Shown here: positions 30,442 through 39,762 of the stretch, one piece after another | Numbering within the stretch: position 1 is the first letter of the stretch | How the letters are laid out: each line of letters begins with the position of its first letter | From: Desulfatiglans sp. | GTDB lineage: Bacteria; Desulfobacterota; DSM-4660; Desulfatiglandales; HGW-15 | Assembly (NCBI GenBank): GCA_012513605.1 | Contig: JAAZBV010000029.1 | Span: 1 to 39,762 of the forward strand | Direction of reading: 5' to 3' | Length of the DNA stretch: 39,762 bases | Notes under the pieces: generated by a model | Databases searched by the model: none | The model's input: only the letters and a program-made list of their open reading frames with translations | What the model was told of the DNA's origin: nothing | Made by a program: the position numbers and the translations under genes

Positions 30442-33099
30442 CTATTTGCCGGATTTGTTCAGATATCTGGCTTTTACAAATTCCATCTCTTCCTTTTTGC
30501 TGTTTACCATGTTTTTAAGCCTTGCCTCTAAAAGCCCTGTCATTATCTCCCTGTAAACAGGCCCCGGCTCAAACCCCATTGCCTTCAGATCCCTGCCCTT
30601 TACACTTATGTTTATACCCTTTAACTTAGTGAAATAACTTGATATTATCTTTTTTATCTTTTCATTGTTGGCCTTTGCCATTATAAAAAGCAGGAACTCT
30701 GTATCATATTGTGAGAGTAAAGTATAGATACTATAATTATCCTCACTTTCTATCCTGAAGAGGCTGTCAAGCAGACGCCATACATCCTGCCTCTGCCTGT
30801 TCATCCTGACGCATTCCAGGTCATTCATCATCAGCCTTGTGGTCAGGCTGTTATACTCTTCAGTATCAAGGTTTGAGGTAAGGGCAAACCAGTAAACCCG
30901 CCAGCTGTCACACGGTTCATCCAGGTAGAGAAGCCTGAACCATGATATTACACCATTGATATTTTCCAATAATTTAATTAACTTATCATTAAAATCGATA
31001 TTTCTTGATAAGAATTTCAGGAGATCGAACTGATGCATCCTGGTTACGGCCTTTAAAGGCTCATCCTCCATAAGGATAAGTTTCAGCTCCATGAAAAGCC
31101 TTCTGCCTGAAAGATCCTTGAAGCAGTTGATATCCACCGCATTCCTGATGAGTGACAGGGTAAGCCTGCCTATTTTGAGCCCAAAGCGCTGTTCAAACCT
31201 TATTGCCCTGAAGACCCTGGTAGGGTCCTCCACAAAAGAGAGATTATGAAGCACCCTTATAACCCGCTCCTTTATATCCTTCTGTGCGCCGAAATAATCT
31301 ATGAGATCACCATAGTTCCTGCTATTAAGCCTTATGGCAAGGGTGTTGATGGTGAAATCCCTTCTGAAGAGATCCATCTTAAGAGAACTGGTTTCCACTG
31401 TAGGCGGGGCTGCAGGCGTCTCATAATATTCCATACGTGCAGTAGCCACATCTACCTTGAATCCGTCAGGGAATATAAGAACCGCTGTTCCAAATTTTTT
31501 ATGGCTTCGGACCCTTGCATTGTTATCCTTTGCAAATTCATGGGCAAATATGATGCCATCCCCTTCAATGACAATATCAACATCATAATTTTCCCGCTTG
31601 AAAAGGATATCCCTCACCAGCCCCCCTACAAGGTATGCCCTGTACCCAAGCCTGTCTGCACAGTCACCGAATTTTTTAATGATTTCCAGGATGTGTTCAG
31701 GCACCTGTTCCTTCAGCATGTGGGCAAGATTCTTATTTTTTGAAAAATGAAGGCTATGCGAGGTATCGTATGAAAAATCCTTAATAACAGGGCCGCCGAC
31801 AAGTATATTCATGAGATCGGTGCGGGTAATGACACCCACAAGAGTCTCCTCCCTCAATACCGGGAGCACACGCAGGTTATTCTTGATTATCAGCTCCTGT
31901 ACCTCACTCAAGGGGGTGTCAGGCGTAACAGTGTGGAAATCTATATTCATATACTCCTTTACAGGTATATGACCAAGGTTGAAGAATACCGCCTTCTCCA
32001 TGATCTGTCTGGTGATATACCCCTCCAGTTTTCCGGCCCTGTTTAAAACTATCAGTACATTTATGTTGTATCTAGTCAAAAGGGCTGAGGCATCCCTGAC
32101 GCTTTTTTCTGGCAGGATATGGATTACAGGCGATGTCATCATATCCTTTGCCGTCTTCCCGTGGTTTATCAGGTTCTTGAGCAGGGCAAGCAGTGTTCTT
32201 TCCACCTGTATTATGGTCTTTTTGCTTATGGTTGCTGATGCTGCCTGCGGGTGCCCCCCTCCCCCGAATTCAAGGGCAATTTCAGCGACATTTACTGCAT
32301 CATTTCTGCTCCTGGCCACAAGATAGATCTTGTCTTCCATCTGGGCCAGTGCAAAAAGCACCTGGATATTTTCCATGTCCATAAACTTATGGACAAGCAT
32401 GGCAAAATCCCCGATATATTCCTCCCTTATAACCTTTGCAGTAACCAGCTCAACACCATTGATCACGATTTTTATAGCAGACTGTGTAAGGTCATTAAGC
32501 ACCCATATCTGTTCGGCAGTGAGTTCCCTTGTAAGGAGGCCTGAGAGGATATTTCTGTCAGCCCCCTGTTCTGTAAGCCATGCGGCAATGATATGGTCTT
32601 CAGGGGTGGTGGATGAAAAGGTAAATGAACCTGTGTCTTCATGAATACCAAGAAGCATGACAGTGGCCTCATCAGGTGTAAGACTCAGGCTGCGCCCCTT
32701 TATCATCTCAGCAAGGATGGTTGTAGTAGACCCGACCGGTTTGATAATTTCCTTATTTCCCTTAACATCATTGTTTGATGATGGGTGATGGTCATATATA
32801 TGTATATCCAGCCCCTCTTTATCTATTATCTCAGCAAACCTGCCTATACGGTCTCTCTGCCTGGTATCAACAAGTATAAGGCGCTCTATTGCATTAAAAT
32901 CTATCTGCTTTGTTCTTGTAAAGCTGAAGAGGTATGATAACGAATGAATAAAAAAATTTCTCAGGTTTTTTTCCTGAGAGCCTGGAAAAACTATCGTGGC
33001 ATCAGGATATAGCTTTTTTGCTGCCATCATTGAAGAAAGTGCATCAAAATCGGCATTTATGTGGGTTGTTATGATCTCTTTTAAGGCTGTTTCAGACAT
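30442..33099 (-). CDS. DHH-CBS-tRNA nucleotidyltransferase/poly(A) polymerase fusion
   Basis: An 885-residue three-part protein. Residues ~5-310 are a DHH phosphoesterase (THINADFDALSS, IHIYDHHPSSN) with a DHHA1 tail (GGGGHPQAAS). Residues ~315-440 are a CBS pair (VIHILPEKSVRDASALL, VITRTDLMNIL). Residues ~475-700 are the class II nucleotidyltransferase head: AYLVGGLVRDILF, NYDVDIVIEGDG (DxD metal ligands), RRDFTINTLAI and EDPTRVFRAIRFEQRF. In bacteria that split the task, such fusions add A or CC to tRNA 3' ends. The DHH part may act on a nucleotide or on nanoRNA. All catalytic motifs look intact. Which bases it adds cannot be told from sequence alone. Confidence 0.9.
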   Translation of the reverse strand: MSETALKEIITTHINADFDALSSMMAAKKLYPDATIVFPGSQEKNLRNFFIHSLSYLFSFTRTKQIDFNAIERLILVDTRQRDRIGRFAEIIDKEGLDIHIYDHHPSSNNDVKGNKEIIKPVGSTTTILAEMIKGRSLSLTPDEATVMLLGIHEDTGSFTFSSTTPEDHIIAAWLTEQGADRNILSGLLTRELTAEQIWVLNDLTQSAIKIVINGVELVTAKVIREEYIGDFAMLVHKFMDMENIQVLFALAQMEDKIYLVARSRNDAVNVAEIALEFGGGGHPQAASATISKKTIIQVERTLLALLKNLINHGKTAKDMMTSPVIHILPEKSVRDASALLTRYNINVLIVLNRAGKLEGYITRQIMEKAVFFNLGHIPVKEYMNIDFHTVTPDTPLSEVQELIIKNNLRVLPVLREETLVGVITRTDLMNILVGGPVIKDFSYDTSHSLHFSKNKNLAHMLKEQVPEHILEIIKKFGDCADRLGYRAYLVGGLVRDILFKRENYDVDIVIEGDGIIFAHEFAKDNNARVRSHKKFGTAVLIFPDGFKVDVATARMEYYETPAAPPTVETSSLKMDLFRRDFTINTLAIRLNSRNYGDLIDYFGAQKDIKERVIRVLHNLSFVEDPTRVFRAIRFEQRFGLKIGRLTLSLIRNAVDINCFKDLSGRRLFMELKLILMEDEPLKAVTRMHQFDLLKFLSRNIDFNDKLIKLLENINGVISWFRLLYLDEPCDSWRVYWFALTSNLDTEEYNSLTTRLMMNDLECVRMNRQRQDVWRLLDSLFRIESEDNYSIYTLLSQYDTEFLLFIMAKANNEKIKKIISSYFTKLKGINISVKGRDLKAMGFEPGPVYREIMTGLLEARLKNMVNSKKEEMEFVKARYLNKSGK

Positions 33100-33136
33100 C
33101 GTCCCTCTGACAAGATTATAACTATGAATTATTGAG

Positions 33137-33171
33137 AAAAAAAAAGCCGGGCAAATATATCCGCTCCGGCT
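33137..33171 (-). terminator. Rho-independent terminator after dksA
   Basis: On the minus strand AGCCGG (33171-33166) pairs with CCGGCT (33150-33145), followed by a run of T from 33144 to 33137. It separates dksA from the nucleotidyltransferase gene, which then needs its own promoter. Confidence 0.75.
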
Positions 33172-33203
33172 GTATTATTGATAAAAATTGAATGGGTCAG
33201 CCC

Positions 33204-33569
33204 CTATTTACCCTTTAGTTTTTCCTCGTCTTCCTGTTTAGTTTTACACTCTATACACAATGTGGTCACAGGCCTTGCCTTGAGCCTTTCATAGGAGATG
33301 TACTCCTCACAGGATTCACAAATGCCGTATGTCCCGCTTTCTATGCGCTCAAGAGCCTCTTTTATCTTGCCGATAAGCTTTCTCTCCCTGTCACGTATCC
33401 TTAAGGTAAAATTCCGGTCTGATTCAAGGCTTGCCCTGTCTGTAGGGTCAGGAATATTTTCATTCACATCACTCATCCCTGATACAGTCTTGTTTACCTC
33501 ACCCAGAAGCTCATCCAGACGCTCTGTGAGGTGTTTTCTGAAATAGTCCAATTGTTCAGTAGTTAGCAT
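33204..33569 (-). CDS. dksA: DksA/TraR-family RNA polymerase-binding protein
   Basis: A 121-residue protein with a long coiled coil, the tip motif D41-P-T-D44-R-A-S, and a C4 zinc finger C84-E-S-C87 ... C105-I-E-C108. DksA enters the RNA polymerase secondary channel and, with ppGpp, controls stable RNA promoters. The length is on the short side of DksA (E. coli 151), as for many deltaproteobacterial forms. It is followed by a terminator and preceded by dnaJ at 127 bp. Confidence 0.93.
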   Translation of the reverse strand: MLTTEQLDYFRKHLTERLDELLGEVNKTVSGMSDVNENIPDPTDRASLESDRNFTLRIRDRERKLIGKIKEALERIESGTYGICESCEEYISYERLKARPVTTLCIECKTKQEDEEKLKGK

Positions 33570-33696
33570 GACAAACCGTTTTACTCCGTTACCGGTATTT
33601 TATAATTCTGCAAGATTACTGGTAATTATCTAAAAAAGCAATCCATTTTTTAGATCAGCAGCATAGTACTGGCCCACTGACCAGCTCTCTCCTATT

Positions 33697-34791
33697 TTAG
33701 CCGAAAAGCTTCCTCTTCTTTTTTTTCCTGTCGATCCCTTCTATCTTTGCGAACTCCTCAAGGAGCTCCTGCTGTTTACTGTTTAACTTTTTCGGGATAA
33801 GCACATTAAGCTTTACCAGGAGCTGCCCCCTCTTCCTGCTGTTGATGCCAGGCATCCCCATTTCAGGGATCGATATGATATCCCCTGGCTGGGCACCCTT
33901 TGGTATCTCCATTTCATATCCATCTTCAGTGCCAATAACAGGGATAGTGATCGTATCGCCAAGGGCTGCCTGCACAAAGGATATGGGGATCTCACAAAAA
34001 AGGTGATCACCTTCTCTTTTAAAAAGATTGTGATCCCTTACATGCATTACCACAAAAAGGTCACCCGGGGGGCCTCCCAGCTCTCCTGCCTCGCCTTCAC
34101 CCCTGAGCCTGAGCTGTGAACCAGTATCAACCCCCGGCGGTATCTTTAGATTTATACTGCGTTCAATCTGTACCTTTCCCCTTCCGCTGCAATCTTTACA
34201 GGGGTCCTTAATAATACGACCTGAACCGCTGCATGAAGGGCATGTGGTCTTTATCTGAAAGAAACCTTGAGAGCGCACCACCTGGCCGTTTCCGCGGCAC
34301 GTGCTGCAAACCTGCGGTTCGCTTCCCGGGGTTATGCCGGAACCGTCACAGGTATCGCATCTGCCCCATTTTTTAAACTCTATCACCTCTTCCTTGCCGT
34401 TAAAGGCATCTTCAAGTGTAATCTCCAGGTTATACCTGAGGCTATTTCCCTGGACGGGCCGGTTACGCCTTCTGCTGCCTGAACCAAAGCTGAAAAAATC
34501 CTCAAATATGTCACCAAAGCTGGAAAAGATATCATCAAAACCTGAAAATCCCCTGAAGCCTGTACCCTGAAGCCCTTCGTGACCGTACTGGTCATATATC
34601 TGCCTTTTCTCGCTGTCCCTTAGAACCTCATATGCCTCAGAGGCCTCCTTGAATTTATCTTCGGCCTCCTTGTTGCCTGGGTTTCTATCAGGGTGATACT
34701 GCATTGCAAGCTTTCTATAAGCCCTTTTAATGTCATCATCCCCTGCATCCCTGCCTATATTAAGGGTCTCATAGTAATCTCTTTTATCCAT
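33697..34791 (-). CDS. dnaJ: Chaperone DnaJ
   Basis: A 364-residue type I DnaJ. The J-domain (1-70) has H33-P34-D35, the G/F region has [17 protein letters not shown], and four CxxCxGxG zinc motifs occur at ~142-205 ([32 protein letters not shown]). C-terminal client domains follow ([18 protein letters not shown]). It is the DnaK co-chaperone. It lies 21 bp downstream of rpoZ and is probably co-transcribed with it. No dnaK or grpE lies in the window. Confidence 0.97.
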   Translation of the reverse strand: MDKRDYYETLNIGRDAGDDDIKRAYRKLAMQYHPDRNPGNKEAEDKFKEASEAYEVLRDSEKRQIYDQYGHEGLQGTGFRGFSGFDDIFSSFGDIFEDFFSFGSGSRRRNRPVQGNSLRYNLEITLEDAFNGKEEVIEFKKWGRCDTCDGSGITPGSEPQVCSTCRGNGQVVRSQGFFQIKTTCPSCSGSGRIIKDPCKDCSGRGKVQIERSINLKIPPGVDTGSQLRLRGEGEAGELGGPPGDLFVVMHVRDHNLFKREGDHLFCEIPISFVQAALGDTITIPVIGTEDGYEMEIPKGAQPGDIISIPEMGMPGINSRKRGQLLVKLNVLIPKKLNSKQQELLEEFAKIEGIDRKKKKRKLFG

Positions 34792-34811
34792 TTGAATTCT
34801 GCCCGGGCGTC

Positions 34812-35084
34812 CTATAATAAATCTTCTACTGGAAATGTGGTTTCTGTCAGTTCAGGCAGGATATCCTTCTTGCTCTCGTTTAAAAGCCGGGCCTCTTCTT
34901 CGGTCTGGATAGTGATATTGCCTTCAGCTATCTCCCTCAGTGAGAGTACTATATCCCTGTTTTTTGATGAAATAGTTGGCTCTGAACCCTTCCGTAACTG
35001 TCTGACCCTTCTTGCTACCATGTGTATCAGGGTAAAACGGTTATTTACATTATCAAGGCAATCCTCTATAGTTATTCGTGCCAT
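34812..35084 (-). CDS. rpoZ: RNA polymerase omega subunit
   Basis: A 90-residue omega subunit: [10 protein letters not shown] at the N-terminus, [22 protein letters not shown] in the core, then [16 protein letters not shown]. It clamps the C-terminus of beta-prime and aids assembly. It is the first gene of a minus-strand run (rpoZ-dnaJ-dksA). The 246-bp gap between it and comM (35085-35330) is AT-rich and should hold its promoter; I could not assign one with confidence. Confidence 0.93.
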   Translation of the reverse strand: MARITIEDCLDNVNNRFTLIHMVARRVRQLRKGSEPTISSKNRDIVLSLREIAEGNITIQTEEEARLLNESKKDILPELTETTFPVEDLL

Positions 35085-35330
35085 GCAATACTCCTCTTTA
35101 TATGTCTTAGTTACCCAAATTTAAAAACTTTACTTTTTAACACTTATGATATTAAATGTAAAGGTGATTTAAATCCATGTTTTAAAGGGCTTATATCTTT
35201 TCTGCCCTGTAAGAACCAAATCAGATTTACTTATTTTACAATGGCTTGATAGTTTTAAGCGCCGTCCCAGCAAATCCTGTACAGATTTTCTTAGACGGCA
35301 TATTTAAAAATTCTGCACCGGGGTAATAAT

Positions 35331-36860
35331 ATGATCGCCAGGGTATTGAGCAGCGCAGTAATTGGTATTGATGCCTATATTGTTGAGGTCGAGGTGGACA
35401 TCTCACAGGGGTTGCCTGCCTTTTCAACGGTCGGCCTGCCCGAAGGGGCGGTAAGAGAAAGCAAGGAGAGGGTCAGGACCTCAATAAAAAACTCTGGTTA
35501 TCATTTCCCTTCAGACAGGATCACTGTAAATCTTGCACCTGCCGATACAAAAAAGGAGGGAACCGCCTTTGACCTGCCAATGGCCATCGGCATTCTTACC
35601 GCTACAGGTGTTATCCCTGAAAACAATAACAAAAGGTTTCTTGTTATGGGTGAACTATCCCTTGACGGGCTTATACGCCCTGTAAAGGGAATATTGCCGG
35701 TAGCAGTGACTGCAAAGGAGTCAGGCCTTGACGGTATATTTCTCCCGGTGGAAAATGCTATGGAGGCCGCTGTAGTAAAAGGCCTTAATGTCTACCCTGT
35801 AAACACACTGTCAGAGCTTGTAGAGGTATTGTCAGGCGAAAAAAATGCAGACCCCTTCATATCAAATTTCAATGGTCTGTTTGAAAACAGGGAGATGGAT
35901 ATAGATTTCAGCGATGTCAAAGGGCAGGACAATGTGAAACGGGCAATGGAGATAGCAGCAGCCGGAAATCATAATATTATAATGATCGGCCCTCCAGGCG
36001 CAGGTAAGACCATGCTTGCAAAACGCATATATACCATTCTCCCAGACCTCTCTTTTGAAGAGGCGCTTGAGACATCAAAGGTATACAGTGTAATGGGTCT
36101 TATGCCGGAGGGTAAGGGTCTTATTACAACAAGGCCATTCAGGGCGCCGCACCATACAGTCTCCGATGCAGGGCTCATAGGAGGCGGACAGAACCCCAAG
36201 CCAGGGGAGGTGAGTCTTGCGCATAATGGTGTGCTCTTTCTGGATGAGATACCGGAGTTCAAAAAGAATGTCCTGGAGGTGCTGAGGCAGCCAATGGAAG
36301 AGGGGTATGTGACCATCACAAGGGCAAACTCCACTGTAACCTATCCTGCCAATTTTATGCTTGTGGCTGCAATGAACCCCTGTCCATGCGGCTACTTTGG
36401 CAGTAAAAAAAGGGATTGCCACTGTTCATACACCCAGATACAGAGATACAGGACAAAGGTGTCGGGGCCGCTTATGGATCGTATAGATATCCATATGGAT
36501 GTACCGGCAGTGGAATACAAAGACCTCTCTGCAAAGGCAGAGGGCAAGACCTCCAAAGAGATACTTCAAAACCTTAAAAAGGCAAGAGAGATACAGAAGG
36601 AACGCTTCAAGGGTTTAAAGATCCACAATAATGCGAACATGACAGGCAGGCATATAAAAAAATTCTGTGAGATAGACAATGATTCTGACAGGCTGCTCGA
36701 AACAGCAATGGAAAAGCTCGGGTTAAGCGCAAGGGCACATTCAAGGATACTCAAGATAGCAAGGACCATTGCAGATGTGGATGGGAGCGAAAAGATCAGC
36801 GCTGATCACGTTGCAGAGGCTATACAGTACAGGAGCCTGGACAGAAAGGTGATGAAGTGA
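35331..36860 (+). CDS. comM: ComM/YifB-family Mg-chelatase-like AAA+ ATPase
   Basis: A 509-residue protein. The N-terminal ChlI domain reads GLPAFSTVGLPEGAVRESKERVR, the AAA+ core has Walker A GPPGAGKTML near residue 220 and Walker B GVLFLDEIPEF, and the C-terminal Mg_chelatase_C domain is present. A cysteine cluster (NPCPCGYFGSKKRDCHC) follows sensor 1, as usual for the family. ComM is a hexameric helicase that promotes branch migration in natural transformation. The ATG follows a GGGG site. It is divergent from rpoZ. Confidence 0.95.
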   Translation: MIARVLSSAVIGIDAYIVEVEVDISQGLPAFSTVGLPEGAVRESKERVRTSIKNSGYHFPSDRITVNLAPADTKKEGTAFDLPMAIGILTATGVIPENNNKRFLVMGELSLDGLIRPVKGILPVAVTAKESGLDGIFLPVENAMEAAVVKGLNVYPVNTLSELVEVLSGEKNADPFISNFNGLFENREMDIDFSDVKGQDNVKRAMEIAAAGNHNIIMIGPPGAGKTMLAKRIYTILPDLSFEEALETSKVYSVMGLMPEGKGLITTRPFRAPHHTVSDAGLIGGGQNPKPGEVSLAHNGVLFLDEIPEFKKNVLEVLRQPMEEGYVTITRANSTVTYPANFMLVAAMNPCPCGYFGSKKRDCHCSYTQIQRYRTKVSGPLMDRIDIHMDVPAVEYKDLSAKAEGKTSKEILQNLKKAREIQKERFKGLKIHNNANMTGRHIKKFCEIDNDSDRLLETAMEKLGLSARAHSRILKIARTIADVDGSEKISADHVAEAIQYRSLDRKVMK

Positions 36861-36980
36861 TGAGCCTATTTATCCATGTTTCTAACTGACATTTTAAAAG
36901 GCAATTATTTACTTTTTACTATTTCAGAAAGCCATTTTGATAATTTACAGGCTAATACCTCCAACATTATATGGTAAGGG

Positions 36981-38387
36981 CTAATTTTCACCATTGCTTT
37001 TCCCTTTAAAATCTACCTGAGAAACGTTCATCAATTCGATTGTAATCCATCCAAAAGAAGAGAGACCGGAAAAAAATTTATCAGATGTTTCAATATCAGC
37101 ATGGTGAGAGCCTGATATAGTATCACCAGACCCTTTTGTAACAATAACTGTGAGATCCCTGGGTTTGTCATTCTCATCTCTTTTCATCTCAATTGTCCTG
37201 ATATCATCATACGCAACATCAATGTTCTGGCTGCCATCCCACACCTTGATAAACCGCCTTCTTCCCTGGTCCCACTTACCGCCAAGCATTGGGGATGATA
37301 AACTTATTTTTTCTCCATTCACAAAAGTAATATCCGCATTATATAAAGGCCCTTTTATGTCCCGATCCTTTGGGTCATAGTTTTTTATTTCCCTTGCAAA
37401 ATTTTTCAGAACAACAATGTCATCACATTTTAAACACACTATAGAGAAGGGCTGTTCAGGGTTACCATAATCACAGATCTGCCGATTAACACAATATGCC
37501 TTAATAGAAATATCCTGATCATAAATTCTATAGGTAATATTATGGATATAATACATCATGTTCTTATATTTCCCCACACGGGTATTTGTATTTTCCATAG
37601 ATAAAATACTTATCAACGGAAGGCTTATGCTGTAATTTTCACTCTGCAATTTAACATGCGCTGTTGAAGGTTTACCATTTTCGCCTTGTAAAATATTAAA
37701 CTCCATAAATTTTTCATCCCTCATTAAAAACACCATGCTGTTTTCAATTTTGGGTTTGTAGGATTCAAACAGTGCATTTTTTTGTTCCAGCAGGGATGCT
37801 ATTTTTTTGTCTGCCCGAGGGGTATAGTCCTTTAAAAACCAGTGGGCTCCAAAGGAAAAAGCGCACAATAAAAAGCTGAACAGTATCATTGCCATAAGTC
37901 CATCAACGCCTCTCTGCAGGGCCTCTGTGCCGGAGATAACATTATAGTGAATAACTGTGGAGAATGTCTTTTCTTCCCGTTCAACTTCTTCTTCATAGGA
38001 TTTGAAAATAAGGGCGCTTACAGCAGTAAAGGCACCATACAAACTGATTATCGCCAATATAATCAGTATCCCGATGTACCACCATGAAGGGGATTTGGGC
38101 ATTAATACAGGAGAGATGATAAAGCAGGCATTTATTAAGGTTAAAAAAGATAATAATAATCGTGAACCCAGGTGGCCTTCTATCAGGCTGCCCTTACTTA
38201 CCCCTGATAAAAGACTTAAAATCACAAGAAATACAAACCATATCAGGCAGAGCATCCCGAAATGATTTTCAAAATAGACAAAGATCCCCACGTTGTCAGT
38301 ATTGTTCCCTGCCAGGGCCGATGTGAATGAGCAGATAAAAATTGCGACTAGTGAAGACAAAATAACGTGTTTTTTAATTGCAGTCAT
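36981..38387 (-). CDS. Multi-pass membrane protein of unknown function
   Basis: A 468-residue protein. An N-terminal signal-like segment (VILSSLVAIFICSFTSALA) is followed by about four more hydrophobic helices in residues 30-190, including a YIGILIILAIISLYGAFTAVSALIF stretch. A ~280-residue, beta-rich soluble tail follows (NADITFVNGEKISLSS, WDGSQNIDVAYDDIRTIEMKR, DLTVIVTKGSGD). I recognise no named family. The DIRTIEMK and VNGEKI patterns look like repeated small beta-sheets sensing or binding something, but this is only an impression. It is convergent with comM; the 120-bp gap has no clear terminator. Confidence 0.65.
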   Translation of the reverse strand: MTAIKKHVILSSLVAIFICSFTSALAGNNTDNVGIFVYFENHFGMLCLIWFVFLVILSLLSGVSKGSLIEGHLGSRLLLSFLTLINACFIISPVLMPKSPSWWYIGILIILAIISLYGAFTAVSALIFKSYEEEVEREEKTFSTVIHYNVISGTEALQRGVDGLMAMILFSFLLCAFSFGAHWFLKDYTPRADKKIASLLEQKNALFESYKPKIENSMVFLMRDEKFMEFNILQGENGKPSTAHVKLQSENYSISLPLISILSMENTNTRVGKYKNMMYYIHNITYRIYDQDISIKAYCVNRQICDYGNPEQPFSIVCLKCDDIVVLKNFAREIKNYDPKDRDIKGPLYNADITFVNGEKISLSSPMLGGKWDQGRRRFIKVWDGSQNIDVAYDDIRTIEMKRDENDKPRDLTVIVTKGSGDTISGSHHADIETSDKFFSGLSSFGWITIELMNVSQVDFKGKSNGEN

Positions 38388-38929
38388 AATGATATTTCTC
38401 TCTTATGTTTATTTTATCATTGATAAGAAATTGAAAAGACAATGGCATTATTAAAAATGAAATTAATGATGTCAACAGGATTGAGTGGCCAGACTTGAAT
38501 TGCAGTATTTTTTTCAGCCTCAGCACATCTTCGGCTTCTACAACCCTGTCAGCAGTATTCGCATGGAATATCCCGCTACTGCGCCCAGATCAGCCTCTGA
38601 CAGGTATAGGATAAAAGACATCATGATATTCAATGGAGAGCGATCGTCAATAATTTAATTTGTCCCCACGGTCAGTGAGAACACTTACTTTAGACACTCT
38701 GCGTCGTATGAAAATTCTTTCTGGTTTACCGCTCTATTTCAGGACTCTTCAGTAAACAATTTGATGATATGGAAGCCAGCTACACCAGGATCGGTTGCAG
38801 AATATTGAATTTTATATGATGCATGATCTGAGACAGATTTCCTTCCAATTAGTATCTAATAACCCTATCCTATTTACTGAACACAGCGCCAGATATACCT
38901 TTCTCTGAAGCGTTAGCGATTGCTTTCTG
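38388..38929. other. Gene-poor stretch with decayed repeats
   Basis: No coding sequence was found that I can support. A fragment related to the 966-1012 repeat (GACACTCTGCGTC, about 38693-38705) is present. Translation of the part nearest the transposase remnant gives many stops in all frames. Confidence 0.5.
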
Positions 38930-39366
38930 CTGTATTTTCCCATAAAAGTAATCAGGTGCCAAATGGAATGGTAATAGACGAGTTGTATTATGACAAGAAA
39001 GACCCTGTTAATAAGGGGGTATTAAAGTATCTGGCTGTTGTGTGTGCTGCTGGTGTAATGATGAATAGAGTTGTTTATAAATGTCCGCTAACCGGAAATG
39101 TATATTGTTTTGTTACAAGTTTAAACAAAACAATACCGCCAGGCCTGATTGCCTTTCTTTACAAATGCAGATGGGATATTGAAAAGGTTATAATCAGTAA
39201 AAGACTCAACAGCAAAAAATGGCCTGTGTTTCTTATAGCACCTAAAAGAGCCACACAGAGATCAGTAAAATTCATTAGATGGCTACGCAATCACCTGTTC
39301 ATGAACACTTCGTGGCGTGAGGCTCTGGGGCCTTTACAGCAAATCTATGCGGTTTTTTTGAGATGA
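38930..39366 (+). pseudogene. IS4-type transposase remnant
   Basis: The middle of the product reads GNVYCFVTSLNKTIPPGLIA and FLYKCRWDIEKV, the C-terminal DDE signature of IS4-family transposases (Y-x2-RW-x-IE). After WDIEKV the family pattern is lost. A different frame resumes with resembling but stop-ridden residues (KTQQQKMA), so one or more frameshifts have destroyed it. The N-terminal catalytic aspartates are absent. No terminal inverted repeats could be placed. Confidence 0.65.
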
Positions 39367-39449
39367 AATATTGGACACCAATGGTGTCTGGTTCCATCCT
39401 GCCAACCTTGACCATAACCACCAGGCTGCATATACCTTACGATTCGCAT

Positions 39450-39710
39450 TTAATGGTTCACTGTGGGGAGTGAAAGGCCAAGGCCACCGCCATTGGCAAA
39501 TCCAAGAAGACCGGTCATACCAGTTGTAAGCTGGCTCCCATGGGACGTATGTCCGTATGCAATATGAAGGATCGCCTTTGCCTGCTCAATGGCTGACTGA
39601 GGGATCTGTGTGATATCCATGCTGTTATGGTCAATGATAATTGCATCCGCTGAAAATACAGGTGCCACGAAAACTGATAATAATAAAATCAATGGTATTA
39701 ATGTTCGCAT
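39450..39710 (-). pseudogene. Exported-protein gene truncated after ~80 codons
   Basis: The 86 codons from ATG at 39710 begin with a signal peptide (MRTLIPLILLLSVFVAPVFS). They continue DHNSMDITQIPQSAIEQAKA, AYGHTSHGSQLTTGMTGLLG and FANGGGLGLSLP, then stop after TVNH. The sequence stops in the middle of what looks like a longer globular domain, and the IS4-type remnant lies immediately beyond, so I infer truncation by an insertion or deletion. In-frame ATGs at 39719 and 39728 are alternative starts. A ribosome binding site is weak. The function is unknown. Confidence 0.5.
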
Positions 39711-39762
39711 AATCATAATTATAACCAATACTCTTCTGTCGATTAAATATTATTTATAATCA

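Noticed and set aside
29497-32644. Plus-strand ORFs opposite trpS and the tRNA nucleotidyltransferase
   Set aside because: They are antisense shadows of conserved genes, with no recognised domains and no plausible start sites.
36861-36980. A terminator between comM and the convergent membrane-protein gene
   Set aside because: No stem of useful length followed by a T-run was found on either strand.

Overview
The window looks like a chromosomal segment of an anaerobic Desulfobacterota (former Deltaproteobacteria) bacterium. This is inferred from gene content and order, not from a database match. The evidence is the housekeeping block rpoZ-dnaJ-dksA / DHH-CBS-tRNA nucleotidyltransferase-trpS-scpA-scpB-rluB, a DctPQM TRAP transporter, a UGSC-family selenoprotein, and many short intergenic palindromes and gene remnants. 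Base composition is moderate, and TTG, GTG and probably ATT starts occur beside ATG.

Layout. Bases 1-7650 are mainly minus-strand: the 5' end of an aquaporin gene, a small exported protein, a methyltransferase, then a likely operon read right to left of dctP-dctQ-dctM, a thioredoxin-like protein and a DUF4424-like/YARHG protein, with a TolB-like beta-propeller lipoprotein further upstream. Bases 7800-11900 hold a plus-strand vitamin-B6 cluster: a MocR regulator with a clear operator, a PdxJ of the Bacteroidota-like sequence type, and a LysA-type PLP decarboxylase. Bases 11930-18600 are an accessory stretch of small enzymes (GNAT, AhpD-like, GST-like, a broken deaminase, methyltransferase, PhzF, DUF3795, CDF efflux) separated by palindromes and GxxExxY gene remnants.

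Bases 19150-20906 carry the most notable gene. It is a UGSC-family selenoprotein whose in-frame TGA (19608-19610) is followed by a bSECIS-like hairpin. It has its own TTGACA-N17-TATATT promoter and a predicted export signal. A standard gene caller would split it into two ORFs. Bases 20907-25517 are decayed: a DUF533-like tail with a frameshift, a remnant of a REP-associated tyrosine transposase, and a 3.5-kb surface-protein gene whose frame is intact except for four in-frame stops. The GTAG/CTAC-bounded hairpins elsewhere in the window (near 10.2-10.6, 16.9 and 19.0 kb) match the REP class that such transposases recognise.

Bases 25686-36860 are conserved core genes: a coiled-coil porin, rluB-scpB-scpA-trpS, the tRNA nucleotidyltransferase, dksA, dnaJ and rpoZ on the minus strand, and a ComM/YifB ATPase on the plus strand. 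The right end holds an unrecognised membrane protein, an IS4-type transposase remnant, and an exported-protein gene cut off next to that remnant.
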